A stretch of DNA of 64,000 nt, from the NCBI GenBank assembly GCA_028015205.1, contig JAPWFG010000015.1, positions 3,658,001 through 3,722,000 of the forward strand, given 5' to 3'. Source of the stretch: Mytilisepta virgata (lineage: Eukaryota; Mollusca; Bivalvia; Mytilida; Mytilidae). The notes under the pieces were generated by a model. It was not told the origin of the DNA, did not search any database, and worked only from the letters and a program-made list of their open reading frames with translations. Of this stretch, positions 45,177 to 55,835 are shown piece after piece. The position numbers and the translations under genes were made by a program. Position 1 is the stretch's first letter, and every line of letters starts with the position of its first letter.

Positions 45177-45581
45177 AAAAAGAAACGTGGCTCGCATGTA
45201 AAAAAATTTAAAGTAATTATATTTTTACTACTGTTGTAGACCATGATATCTGGATATTTAGTTTGAACTCTGGTCTCTCGTGGTCTCTGTGCATGATAAG
45301 TGATTGTAAAAATGTTCGTATCATTAGCGAATTGAAAATGGGGCCCAAATTAAGTCATTCGTTACATTATAATTCTGTGCCGTACAAAATTTCATGATAA
45401 GGGACCGGTCAATATTTATTGGTGGTGGGGGGGGGGTGGTGGGGGGGGGGGGGGTTGAAATCCATGCTTCATGCAAAAGCTTTTTGTATTTTTTTTTTCA
45501 CTTTGCAATTTTAAGAGAGTGACCAATAACCATCTCATATCATATAGTTTATTATACACCGTGGCTACACCTATTAAATAT
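44482..45581. other. Dispersed repeat remnants, then non-coding DNA with an A-run
   Basis: 44482-44720 matches parts of 18.8-19.4 kb and 34.8-35.2 kb ('tatttgttgaccaaaaatct', 'gcaaagttattaagg'). At 45147-45174 there is an A run of 28. A G-rich run (GGTGGTGGGGGGGGGG type) lies at 45420-45456. No gene is supported. Confidence 0.55.
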
Positions 45582-45694
45582 ACAATACATAGTCATTGTC
45601 GGAAAATATAAAATTTATTTGGGCGAGCTTTAGAAACATGTTTCGCAGCTTGCCTAAATAAATTTTATATTTTCCGACAATGACTTTGTATTGT
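45582..45694. repeat. Near-perfect hairpin, ~43-bp stem
   Basis: Left arm 'acaatacatagtcattgtcg', 'gaaaatataaaatttatttg'; right arm 'caaataaattttatattttc' type complement and 'cgacaatgactttgtattgt'; loop of about 27 bp (gagctttagaaacatgtttc region). The stem has about two mismatches. It is a MITE-type fold-back; an 'ATTTTATATTTTCCGACAATGA' arm of this kind occurs commonly at element ends. Confidence 0.85.
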
Positions 45695-45889
45695 CTTTAT
45701 CCTGTAATCCCCTTTAGATGCGTAAAATGCCTTAAAATTACGTTTGGAGTTAAAATTCAACTGCAGTGAAAACGCGGGAAACGCCACGACGTCATCTGGT
45801 ACATTCGCTACGCTCCTCGCGCTCTTCATGTAAACAAGTACCAGTAGACTTTATTAGGTCATTGACCTAATACGACTAAAGTTTATTCT

Positions 45890-47350
45890 ACCCCCTTTAT
45901 TAGACCGGAAATGGTTTGATTGCAGGATAAAATGACATATACCTCGTTCCTCTAGAGGAGACGGGGGTCATAAAATCCATAACTTTAAATCATATTATAT
46001 TATTCTCCGTAACAAGACGCATTAAATGACATGTACCTCATTCTTTCAGTACGGTCACCCTCACCCATATATCAGTAATGTCCAATTATCTCATAAACCG
46101 TTAAAATCCCCACCCTAAACCATATATTTCCTTATTCCCCATGGAAAGACGCACCAAATGACTCATACCTCGCTTTCCCAAGTGGTTATCACCACTCCAA
46201 TCAAATCAATGATGTTCAATTATCTCAAAAACCGTTAAAATCCCCACTCCTAAACCATATATTTTTTTATTCCCCACGGTAAAACGCACCAAATGACACA
46301 TACCTCGCTTTCCAAGGGGGTTAATATCATCACTCCCATGAAATCAATAATGTTCAATTATCTCAAAAACCGTTAAAATCCCCACCCCTCAACCATATAT
46401 TTTCTTATCTTATTCCCCATGGTAAGACGCACCGAATGACACATACTTCGCTTCCCCAGGGGATTTTCACCACTCTCATCAAATCAATGATGTTTAATTA
46501 TCTCATAAACCGTTAAAATCCCCACACCTAAATCATATATTTTCTTATTCCCCATGGTAAGACGCACCAAATGACACATACCTCGCTTTCCCAAGTGGTT
46601 ATCACCACTCCAATCAAATCAATAATGTTCAATTATCTCAAAAACCGTTAAAATCCCCACCCCTAAACAATATATTTTTTATTCCCCACGGTAAAACGCA
46701 CCAAATGACACATACCTCGCTTTCCAGGGGGGTTATCAACACTCCCATGAAATCAATAATGTTCAATTATCTCAAAAACCGTTAAAATCCCCACCCCTGA
46801 ACCATATATATTTTCTTATCTTATTCCCCATGGTAAGAGGCACCAAATGAAACATACCTCGCTTCCCCAGGGGGTTATCACCACTCCCATCAAATCAATA
46901 ATAATAAATTATCTCATAAACCGTTAAAATCCCCCACCCTAAATCATATTTTCTTATTCCCCATGGTAAGACGCACCAAATGAAACATACCTCGCTTCCT
47001 CGGGGGGTTATTACCACTCCTGTCAAATCAATAATGTTCAATTATGTCATAAGCCGTTAAAATCCCCACCCCTTAACCGTATGTTTTCTTATTCCCCATG
47101 ACAAGACGCATGAATTGATATATACCTCATTTATCCAAGGGTTCATTCCCACCCCCTTGAATCATTAGTCTTTAATTTTCTCGTAAAGCATTAAAATCCC
47201 TGCCCCTAAATCATATATGTTCCTTTTGCCCATGATAAGACAAACAGATTGATAAAAACCTAAAACCCCCACCAAAAATGGGGGAGGGTCATCCTCTTCC
47301 CTCAAATCAATATTTTTTAATTATTTTAAAATCCGTAAAAATGTTTATCC
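45890..47350 (+). repeat. Satellite-like tandem array, ~130-145-bp unit, about 10 copies
   Basis: The unit contains 'aaaccgttaaaatccccacc', 'ttattccccatggtaagacg', 'caccaaatgacacatacctc' and 'atcaaatcaataatgttcaa'. Unit starts (AACCGTTAAAATCCC) are near 46096, 46230, 46370, 46508, 46648, 46778, 46920, 47055 and, diverged, 47190 and 47330. Divergence increases toward both ends, as in satellites homogenised from the middle. A CATA-TTTTCTTATT spacer varies in length. Confidence 0.9.
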
Positions 47351-48067
47351 CTTTAAAAACCACATATCCTTACATTTTTATATGTATATTGAATTTTGCC
47401 TCCCCCTTACGCAATGCATGAAAATGAAAGAGAAAAAGCATGATGTTATTGGCCCCAGTGGGTAAAAGGTCGACAAGGTCACTTACTAAGAGAAGAAAAT
47501 TTGTTTCAGGATGATATCTATCAAAAGATGACAATAATTTCGTTCTGTGTTTTCGCGGGTGTGTTATAATAGCGTAATTTTTAAAAATGAAAACCCGTTC
47601 ATCTCAAATTTAAATGCAAAATTTTATATATTCGACATATATATTAAAATTTCTATTTTAATATGTTATGGTGTATTTAAATGGGCTGTTATGTTGCAAA
47701 GTTGCAAAGTATAAAAAAATGGGGGGGGGGGGGGTTGAAAACAAAATTAGGGGGGGGTAAATGAGAAATTGGGGAGGGGTAATTTTTTTCTCATTTCATA
47801 TTTCATAAATTAAAAAGAAAATTTCAAATTTTTTTAGCCAAAAAAGGGGGGGGGGGGGGTTACAATAAATTTTATTGTTTCTTGTTTTTTTTTTGGAGGG
47901 GGCGTCAATGTGCAACTTCATAGTGTATTGCACAAAAGCTAAAAAAGGGGTAAATTATTATTTTTTTTTGGAGGGGGGTAGTGGGGGGGGGCAATTCTCC
48001 ACAACATATTGAATTGCACATGAAGCAAAAAATTGAATATCAATTGAAATCATATGACCAATTCTAA
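47351..48067. other. Non-coding with several G-runs
   Basis: Runs of 11-15 G occur at about 47721-47734, 47845-47858 and 47985-47992, in T- and A-rich surroundings. No gene is seen. Such runs are mutation-prone and may be assembly-sensitive. Confidence 0.55.
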
Positions 48068-48360
48068 GTAATTTGATTTCAGTTATTCTGTGTCAGAAAC
48101 CTATTATGTGTCAAATATTTGAAGAAATTTTCAATTGCACAGTATTGCGCAATAGCAAGAAATCTTCAATTGCACAGTATTGTGCAATAGCAAGAAATTG
48201 ATATGTGTGCCCAATTTTAAATTTTAAATTGGTTATTTCTGATTTATATATAAAAACAAATAATACTGATATGGTTTGAATAGTTAAATTAAAAATTTTT
48301 AAGTTCTTAGACAACATTCATTCTGTGTCAGAAACATGCTGTGTCAAATATTTATTCACA
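48068..48360. repeat. Short element flanked by direct repeats, with internal 36-bp duplication
   Basis: 'ttctgtgtcagaaac' with 'tgtgtcaaatattt' occurs at 48079-48118 and again at 48319-48352. Inside, 'ttcaattgcacagtattg' with 'gcaatagcaagaaat' is tandemly duplicated at 48130-48200; each copy holds an ATTGCACAGTATTGYGCAAT imperfect palindrome. No coding content. Confidence 0.65.
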
Positions 48361-48745
48361 ATCCAAATTCAGTATTGTATCAAGCTTGAATGTTGTGTTC
48401 ATAATTGCCCCAACTATTCAGGGTTCGACATCTGCGGTCGTATCTAGCTGCGCCCAGCGGAGCATTTTATTTATTATTAATGTGGTGTTTTATCTTTTAA
48501 TTATTTTATTTTCTGTCTTTAGATCATATTGTAGATTTTTTTATAATATTGATACAAGGAAGACATCAATATATCAGACATAATATGTAATAAAAGATAT
48601 TGTCATAAATTACAAACATTTCTTGTTGTGTTGCAATTGATCATTTTATATAAATATGATTCAAACTACACTGACTTGGTGTTGGGAGGACTTATCACGG
48701 CAATTAAGAAGTCTATTTTATTTAAAGAAACCGAATGCATTTCAT
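48361..48745. other. Non-coding; nothing recognised
   Basis: No exon or repeat terminus is supported. The part from about 48655 may belong to the exon-like inverted repeat that follows, since its - strand frame stays open to TAG near 48655. Confidence 0.4.
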
Positions 48746-48967
48746 AACACCATACAATAAAATCAGTTCTCGTAAACGGTTCAGAAATATTGGGATATAT
48801 CTCTGTTAATGCAGCATGTCGACAAGTAAAATTTGATCAAATGGGACATTGTATGACTGTAAAAATTGGGTAACACAAAATACCCATATCACGATTTTCA
48901 AGAAACCTCTACATTAAGTATGCATAAACTTTATAGGAACAATTTCCCAATTTTAGTCTCTGAAAAA
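48746..48967 (-). repeat. Exon-like repeat, inverted copy of 63785-64000
   Basis: The reverse complement is about 85% identical by eye to the last 216 bases of the window. That includes a 3' splice-like 'tttgtttttcagagact' and the frame 'TCRHAALTEIYPNISEPFT' then 'RTDFIVW'. Most differences in that frame are silent or conservative, but an indel and stops break the upstream part. It looks like a duplicated gene or element fragment. The family is not recognised. Confidence 0.6.
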
Positions 48968-50570
48968 CAAATAATTTATCAATTGAATACAATGTAAGGC
49001 ATTCGAGATATCAGTTACTTCGTTTGGGAGACTTCGTAGCAGTTCACTGTTACAGTTATTACTCGTTTTAATTATGACTGAATTTCAAATATATTAATTC
49101 AAACAAAAAGATAGACATCTTTTAATAATCTTCTGTTTGCATTTAAAACAATACACTAACATGGAAAATTTGAATAAATATGAATCAACGAGTAAGTTAT
49201 CGTGTAAGGAGGGTGCGTGAGAAACACTTGCAAATCTTCAAGGGGCACTGATGGAAAATCAATTTTACTTTCTTCCCATCTCATTAAGTCTTATCTTGAT
49301 TATCAGATTCGTAAAACGGTACATAAATGTTAATTTTAACAACTAGTTGTCAATCAACCCTTACAATATATATATATAAACGTGAATTATGGTCACTTTC
49401 TTAAAATTTGTCTTTTCTAATTATGAGCATATTCATCGAAGCGAAGCTTTGTATTTATAGTAATTTTACGTATAATTTACAATTATATAATCATCAGATA
49501 ATTTTTTCCTTGAATAAAATTAATTTTAAATACTATACCGGAAATAAAGAAGAACATTGAGAACGGGAGACAAACATTGACTTTTAATAAACTGCAATCG
49601 CTGTCTTTCGCCCCCCCCCCTCTTTTCTCTCACAATTCTATATCTTCCTCTCCATTCCCATTAACAGTGATGAAATATTTTAAAAGGTTACGCCTGTTAA
49701 CTTCCTACTAGACCTAACCGTAACGTATCGGTGTATAAATCAGTTTAATAGGCTATCTATAGGGAAAATAGTAGTATTTAATTTCACGGCATTAGGTTAC
49801 CCTACTCAGATGAGTCTTAGTCAGACTTGATGTGCTTTGTTGGATACATGAATGCAGTTAGAACTGGATTAATTTTTTCCTAGCTTTGGGAATAATTGAA
49901 GTACATATAAAAATATTATTTTTTTAAATACAACTACAATTAAAATTTGGCTGAATTTTTTAAAACTTTGTATTTTTTTGCTTCACTGCATACAGAAAAA
50001 CATGTAAATTAACATTTTCTTCAGAAATCTTTTAAGTTTTAAAAATATTAAATAATTAATTGACATCATAACTAAGTAGGGATGATTAGCTAAAGACAAG
50101 TTACATGAAACTGTTATGTTTGAACAATTAAAATTTTAAATTTAAAATGTCTAAAATTTTAAATTTTGAACATCTAAAATTTTACTGATATCAGAAAGTA
50201 CAAGGATTTTAGGATCTTATTTTAAACAGCAGTATGTGATGAAGTATTTTATTAAGGGTATCAATCTGAATTAAACTATGTGACTATTATGCAGGTCCAT
50301 GTAAAAATCTCATTTTATGCTAGATGTTTTAAGATTTATTCTTTTAAACCTTTATCATGTTTAGGTGGTACCTGTATATAACCCTACTTCTTAAGACACC
50401 TGTAAAATATTTTATCTGAGCATCTTTTATGAAATAAAATAATGTAAATTGTGAAGCTTTTAAAGGGGTGCGAGTAACTGTATATAGAAGATAAACATGC
50501 AGTAATGCAGTGCTCCAAAATTAGTGGAGGATCATACACGAGATAAATAGATAAATAATACTATATATAG

Positions 50571-50611
50571 ATTCGGGGAATTCCAGGACAAGAATCTTGG
50601 AATTCCCGAAT
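50571..50611. repeat. 15-bp-stem hairpin containing GGGGAATTCC and GGAATTCCC
   Basis: The arms are ATTCGGGGAATTCCAGG and CTTGGAATTCCCGAAT around a short loop. Both arms contain a match to the NF-kappaB consensus GGGRNNYYCC or its 9-base half. There is no neighbouring gene to regulate, so this may be simply a small palindrome. Confidence 0.7.
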
Positions 50612-51172
50612 TTAACTGCTTTCGTGGCGATAATTAAGTTTTAACAAATTGGATTTCATTTTAAAAGGAGGATATTTTAGATTGTATACCGGATTATATT
50701 TTTAACAATATAGCATATTGTTGTATTGACGCTAATATTTTAACAAGAAGTTAGTTACCGACTTCTTGGTGTCCCAAAGCTGGGACAAAGATAAGGAAGA
50801 AGAAAGAAGGAGTGGTTATTCTTTAATAGCATAACAAAGGTACCGAAATAGTAGTTTATACACATAATATATGACATGAAAACCTGTAACAAAAGTAAAA
50901 TAGTTCAATTAATCATAACGATGTCACCAAACAATCTTTTAAAACACAATGCCTGTAATGCTGACAAACAGTAACTGAAGTTATCACATTTCAAGATGGC
51001 AGATGGGAAAAATGCTAATTATAAGATAGCTTTCCTTATTTTCTCGGTTCAGACAGATACAGATACAGATATTTTATTTTCCAGTCACGAAGCCCATTTA
51101 ATTACTTGACATAACAATCAAATATAATCATTGTTGAACAAAATACAAATGAAGAATATAATGAATGTTATA

Positions 51173-51256
51173 GTAAACAGGAACTGTATATGATAGTATT
51201 ATATGATCCCTGTTGTAAACAGGAACTGTATATGATAGTATTATATGATCCCTGTT
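51173..51256 (+). repeat. Two tandem copies of a 42-bp unit
   Basis: 'gtaaacaggaactgtatatg' with 'atagtattatatgatccctg' is repeated exactly, with a third partial copy starting at 51257. Recent local duplication. Confidence 0.9.
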
Positions 51257-52636
51257 GTAAACTATTAATATGATTTAAAATTGTAAATAAAAGGAAATAA
51301 TAACTAAAGAAAACTTACATATATCAGTACATTTAAACACATGTATATTAATGCACTGTGATCCAGATCAAGCCTGCAAATCAGACCCTGACAAAAGTTC
51401 TTTTCTCTTATTATATAATTCTTCATTTAGGAGCTGAAGACCTTTAATGACAATGTAATCTTCTGATGACAAGCCAATTAAATTTGTCTGTAGTGGTCAA
51501 CATATTAAAATTTTGAAATTCTTTATTTATTTTATTTATAAATATTTCCCTTTGATCATATGTATGTGAAAAGTTATGTAGTCTCTTGGTTATCAACATC
51601 TATAATGAAGCTGTATAATCTCTAGACTATACCATACATTATCCTAATACTTTTTGCTTTCTAAATTTGACAAGGATGGTAATAATTCTGGAAAGACGAC
51701 GTGACCATGCTACAAGTTTGTCCTTGGTCAATTCAGCCATACTACCAGTTCAGCCATATAATGATTGAAGTCGTTTTGGCCATGCTTTTATTTGTTGATT
51801 CTCTTTTAACTGGTTAAGGTGATATGGGGTTAATAAGTTGTGTTACCATATATAAACAATAACATACATGAATTATGAATTGAACTCTTTACCAATACAG
51901 ACCTTATTTTTGCAATTATAATGATCGCTTTATAAGGTCGCCTTATTCAGACAAGTTAATGACAATGTAATAGTCTGATGACATAAGCCAATTCAATTTG
52001 TCTGTAGTCATCAAAAGATTAAAATTTTTAAATTCTTTATTTTGTAATAATAAGTTTGGTTTTTGGTCTTCCAAATGTTTCGGTTTTAATGCCGCCAACT
52101 TGTCAAGATAAGTTCAATCTTTGGATTGAGCATAATTTTTTAACTGATTGAGTGGTTATCCAAATTCAAACATAGGGTACAGGTGTGGATCCATGATTAT
52201 ATGTAAGAGGGCACAGTATTCCGGCGAGGGGTCTGGGATGCTAAAGGAACCAAAGGCAAAGCCCTGGTGAGGAGTCAAGCCCTCCAAGGGAAACTCTGCA
52301 GATGTGAGCAAATATACATGCAATTGTTTTCTTTTACTGTTAATAAAAGTCCAATATTATTAACATGCAAATAACGAATAAAAAACTTTTGGTTTGAAAC
52401 TGGACTCGACCTTGCAATGTTATTCCAATGGACATTATGTAGTCTAAAATCAGATGATATCCTAAAAATATGTAACTGTGTTTGTATGAAAATAGCATGA
52501 AATATTTGCCTCACCTAATAAAGGCAAATTACGCCAATGAAAATAGTCATCAACCAGCAGTTTACATTTCGTTCTGCTCCGCCGATTTTTGACGAAATTA
52601 TGGGCCTTGTACTTTGAAAATTACACCTTTCCAAAC

Positions 52637-52894
52637 TTTTTAGCTCACCTGACCCAAAGGGTCAAGTGAGCTATTCTCATCACTTGGCGTCCGTCGTCCG
52701 TCGTCGTCGTAAACTTTTACAAAAATCTTCTCTGAAACTACTGGGCAAAAGTTTGCCACAAGCATCATTAGGGTATCTAGTTTAAAAAATGTGTCCGATG
52801 ACCCCGCCTGCCAACCAACATGGCCGACATGGCTAAAAATAGAACATAGGGGTAAACTGCAGTTTTTGTCTTATATCTCAAAAACTGAAGCAAT
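52637..52894 (+). repeat. AGCTCACC-family repeat, 5' piece split by the LTR-like element
   Basis: It starts tttttagctcacctgaccca and follows the copy at 60163 closely. At 'aaaactgaagcaat' (52894) the match stops and resumes at 55836 with 'attagagcaaaactgacatg'. The copy at 60420-60450 shows the uninterrupted sequence. Confidence 0.85.
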
Positions 52895-55835
52895 TGGGCC
52901 AGGCTGCGCAATTGTTTTCCTTTTACAGAAGTCATGAAATAATAGGTTGCCATTAAGTCTGTACGTTTCGTTGAAACATGGGAGATGGCTCAAAACGATC
53001 GCCATACAATGGCACATATCCAGTTAAAATCTCGGGGTGTGAAGTCAGTCTACTTTTTCCGTAATTTTAGAAATCACGAGCCATGGTAAAAAAAGTCTCC
53101 TTCCGCAAAGTAAAATGTACCTCTTTCATGCTCTCCATGTAGAATAAAAATTTTCTTGGTTTTATTCATTTAATCCTTTCAATATTTCTATGTCAAATGT
53201 CTCAGGTAAATACACCTTTAAAACAACACTAGTTATTCTGTTATCACGGTTGGTTTTATTACAGTAGGTCCATATATCATGGTGCAATTTTAAATTTTAA
53301 TGGACTTCTTTTGGTATCCCTCAGGTCAAAGTTCATTGCAGGTCTTGAGCCATATTGAAATATGACATATAAATGTTCTCTACATTATGGTATTTGGTTG
53401 GTGCGGAAGCTTTTCCTGAACATAACTGTGCAATATTTTTCAGATCTGAAAGAAAATAAGAAAGATTCAGCATAAATTTGGGCATAAAGCAAACATGTTT
53501 ATTTCATGAATAAAAACCAAAAATCAGTGAAAAAACCAAGATTCATTACTGATATATTTAGAGCCTCAGTTTACTCTTTGGAACTCACTAATGCCTTCTA
53601 AAATTATCATTAATATTTATACTTTTAAAAAAATCATATAACAGACAAATAAAGGTAACTTTTTATATTTTTTTTAGGCTGAAATATTGCAAATTTTGAA
53701 AATTATTATCCGTCATTTTAAAAGTTTCAGCTTGAAATTTTCACATCCTCACAAAAAAGTTCAATATTTTTTAACTAATAGCTAGATTATGTAAAGACGA
53801 ATCTAAAATGGGGTCAAATGTCAAAATCTGCCCAGTATTAACAATTGTACAGCTATTTAAAAATTTGCAGTTTCTATGTCTGAGAAATGTAAACATCTGG
53901 AAGGCGAACAAATTATGATGTTATATGAATTATGATGTCATAACTTTATGACGTCACCAAGTATTGTAAAACACAATTAGTCCTATCATTAACATTTCAA
54001 CGATAAATGATTAAAGAAAAAAATATTAATCTACAAGTAGTAACCAAGGATTTGCATTGAGGAAAAAATGCATAGCAACCAAGGAGAATGAATTTTTTCC
54101 ATTACACAATCACATGTGCACTTTTAAATAATTCATCAGTATGTGTATAAGTGTATAAGCTTATAAATTTACAGGAACAACAGGACAGTCCATTTTGCTG
54201 CCTGATATTAAAAGTTTAAAAACCAAATAAATTCAGTAATACATGTACATTTAAGTTACATGCTGTCATAATGAGTTACTCCCCTTTACAATTGACAAAC
54301 TGCAAATTCTAAATCACAAGAATTTATTCAACCTGTTATTGGTAAATGTTGGTTTAAAATTCTTGTTCAAAGGGATTTGTGGATGATATAGGTCTCTTTG
54401 CACCTATTTCCATTAAATACATTCATCTAATGTTAGAATTATTTAGCTGTGGTTTTCAATTGTCCTTGTTACATGACATGTATGTAGTCTCGCCAAAATT
54501 GATACATCTAAATAAAAAGCATGTGTTTCCTGCTTATAGTGAGAATTTTTCATCATACAATAACTGACCTGTAATATATTATTAATAGCAATGCAAAATC
54601 CCTGTGTATTTATTCACACAAACACATGTGTTTCAATGTTTACATCATACATATTACAACTTCCGGTTTGGTTGGGGGGGGGGGGGGGGTATTTGGGTGT
54701 CTAGAATTTTAAGGAATGACAATTTTTTTTAAAGATTTTAGTAAAAAAAACAATAATTTTTTCATTTTACTTTATAATATATGTAAAAAAAATTATTGCA
54801 GAAGATTTACATTACATATGGACTGTTCAAATTTAGAAAACCCCATTTTCACCTCTTTTGCATTCTTTTTTAAAGCATCACATTAAAGTTTTGGACCGTA
54901 CGCAAATATTTTATACTTTTTGTGTTAAATACATACTTAAGGAATTATACTGACCCTAGTTTCTCCATCAGTTGTTTACAGGATGGATCAGCATCACAAA
55001 ATATTCCTTTACACACGTTTGAGATCATGACGTCAATTTAGGTCAGGCCGCGCAATTGTTTTCCTGTTACAAAAGTCATGAAATAATAGGCTGCCATTAA
55101 GTCTGTACGTTTCGTTGAAACATGGGAGATGGCTCAAAACGATCGCCATACAATGGCACATATCCAGTTAAAATCTCGGGGTGTGAAGTCAGTCTACTTT
55201 TTCCGTAATTTTAGAAATCACGAGCCATGGTAAAAAAAGTCTCCTTCCGCAAAGTAAAATGTACCTCTTTCATGCTCTCCATGTAGAATAAAAATTTTCT
55301 TGGTTTTATTCATTTAATCCTTTCAATATTTCTATGTCAAATGTCTCAGGTAAATACACCTTTAAAACAAAACTAGTTATTTAAGAGATAACTGTATTGT
55401 ATTTTCAAATTTCACGGCATCAATTGGAGATTTGATGGTCGCAAATTGAGTTTACTGGCGACGCGTCAGCGGAGCCAGTAAACGGGTATTTGCGACCATC
55501 AAATCGACAATTGATGCCGTGAAATTTTAAAATACAATACTGTTATCTCGATTCTAATGTAACTGTACGAAAAGACGTTAAAAATACGATTTTAAAATCC
55601 CAAAAATACAAGTGCGCATGCCTTGCAAATTTCACACCATCAATTGTGTAATTGATGCCGTGAAAATTTGGACGTCATCCAATCAAAATAGACGTTACAT
55701 ACAGTGTTACATTAGAATCTGTTATCACGGTTGGTTTTATTATAGTAGGTCCATATATCATGGTGCAATTATAATTTTTTTAATGGACTTCTTTTGGTAT
55801 CCCTCAGGTCAAAGTTCATTGCAGGTCTTGAGCCA
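52895..55835. mobile_element. Non-coding 2.9-kb element with LTR-like direct terminal repeats
   Basis: Direct repeats lie at 52895-53352 (458 bp) and 55039-55835 (797 bp; 460 bp after removing a 337-bp insertion). They begin TGGGCCAGGCTGCGC (second copy TAGGTCAGGCCGCGC) and end GGTCTTGAGCCA, so the outer ends are TG...CA as in LTRs. The element interrupts an AGCTCACC-family repeat that resumes on the far side, with a 2-5-bp overlap (CAATT region) depending on where the ends are drawn. The 1.7-kb interior has no open frame, no clear primer-binding site and no purine tract. It fits a non-autonomous TRIM/LARD-like retroelement, or two copies of another repeat that recombined. Confidence 0.65.
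55382..55718. mobile_element. 337-bp MITE-like insertion in the right LTR-like repeat
   Basis: The left copy of the direct repeat (53232-53243, tagttattctgttatc) lacks it, so the insertion is defined by comparison. It contains a 73-bp-stem hairpin (55385-55549: 'gataactgtattgtatttt' with 'aaaatacaatactgttatc'). A second segment (55551-55718) is bounded by inverted GATTCTAATGTAAC...GTTACATTAGAATC. Two nested small elements are likely. No coding capacity. Confidence 0.7.

Larger units (their letters stand above)
48968..52636. other. AT-rich non-coding region with a few local structures
   Basis: No supported gene in about 3.7 kb. Noted inside: a C-run at 49609-49620, the hairpin with two kappaB-like words at 50571-50611, two tandem 42-bp copies at 51173-51256, and 'gatacagatacagatatttt' at 51057-51078, which resembles a LINE 3' end in - orientation (uncertain). 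Confidence 0.5.

Noticed and set aside
45882..47350. CRISPR-like array
   Set aside because: The units are contiguous ~138-bp satellites without unique spacers, in a eukaryotic genome.
51057..51260. LINE 3' end in - orientation (GATACAGATACAGATATTTT)
   Set aside because: Only the short terminal-like motif is seen; no coding remnant follows, so it was not called as an element.
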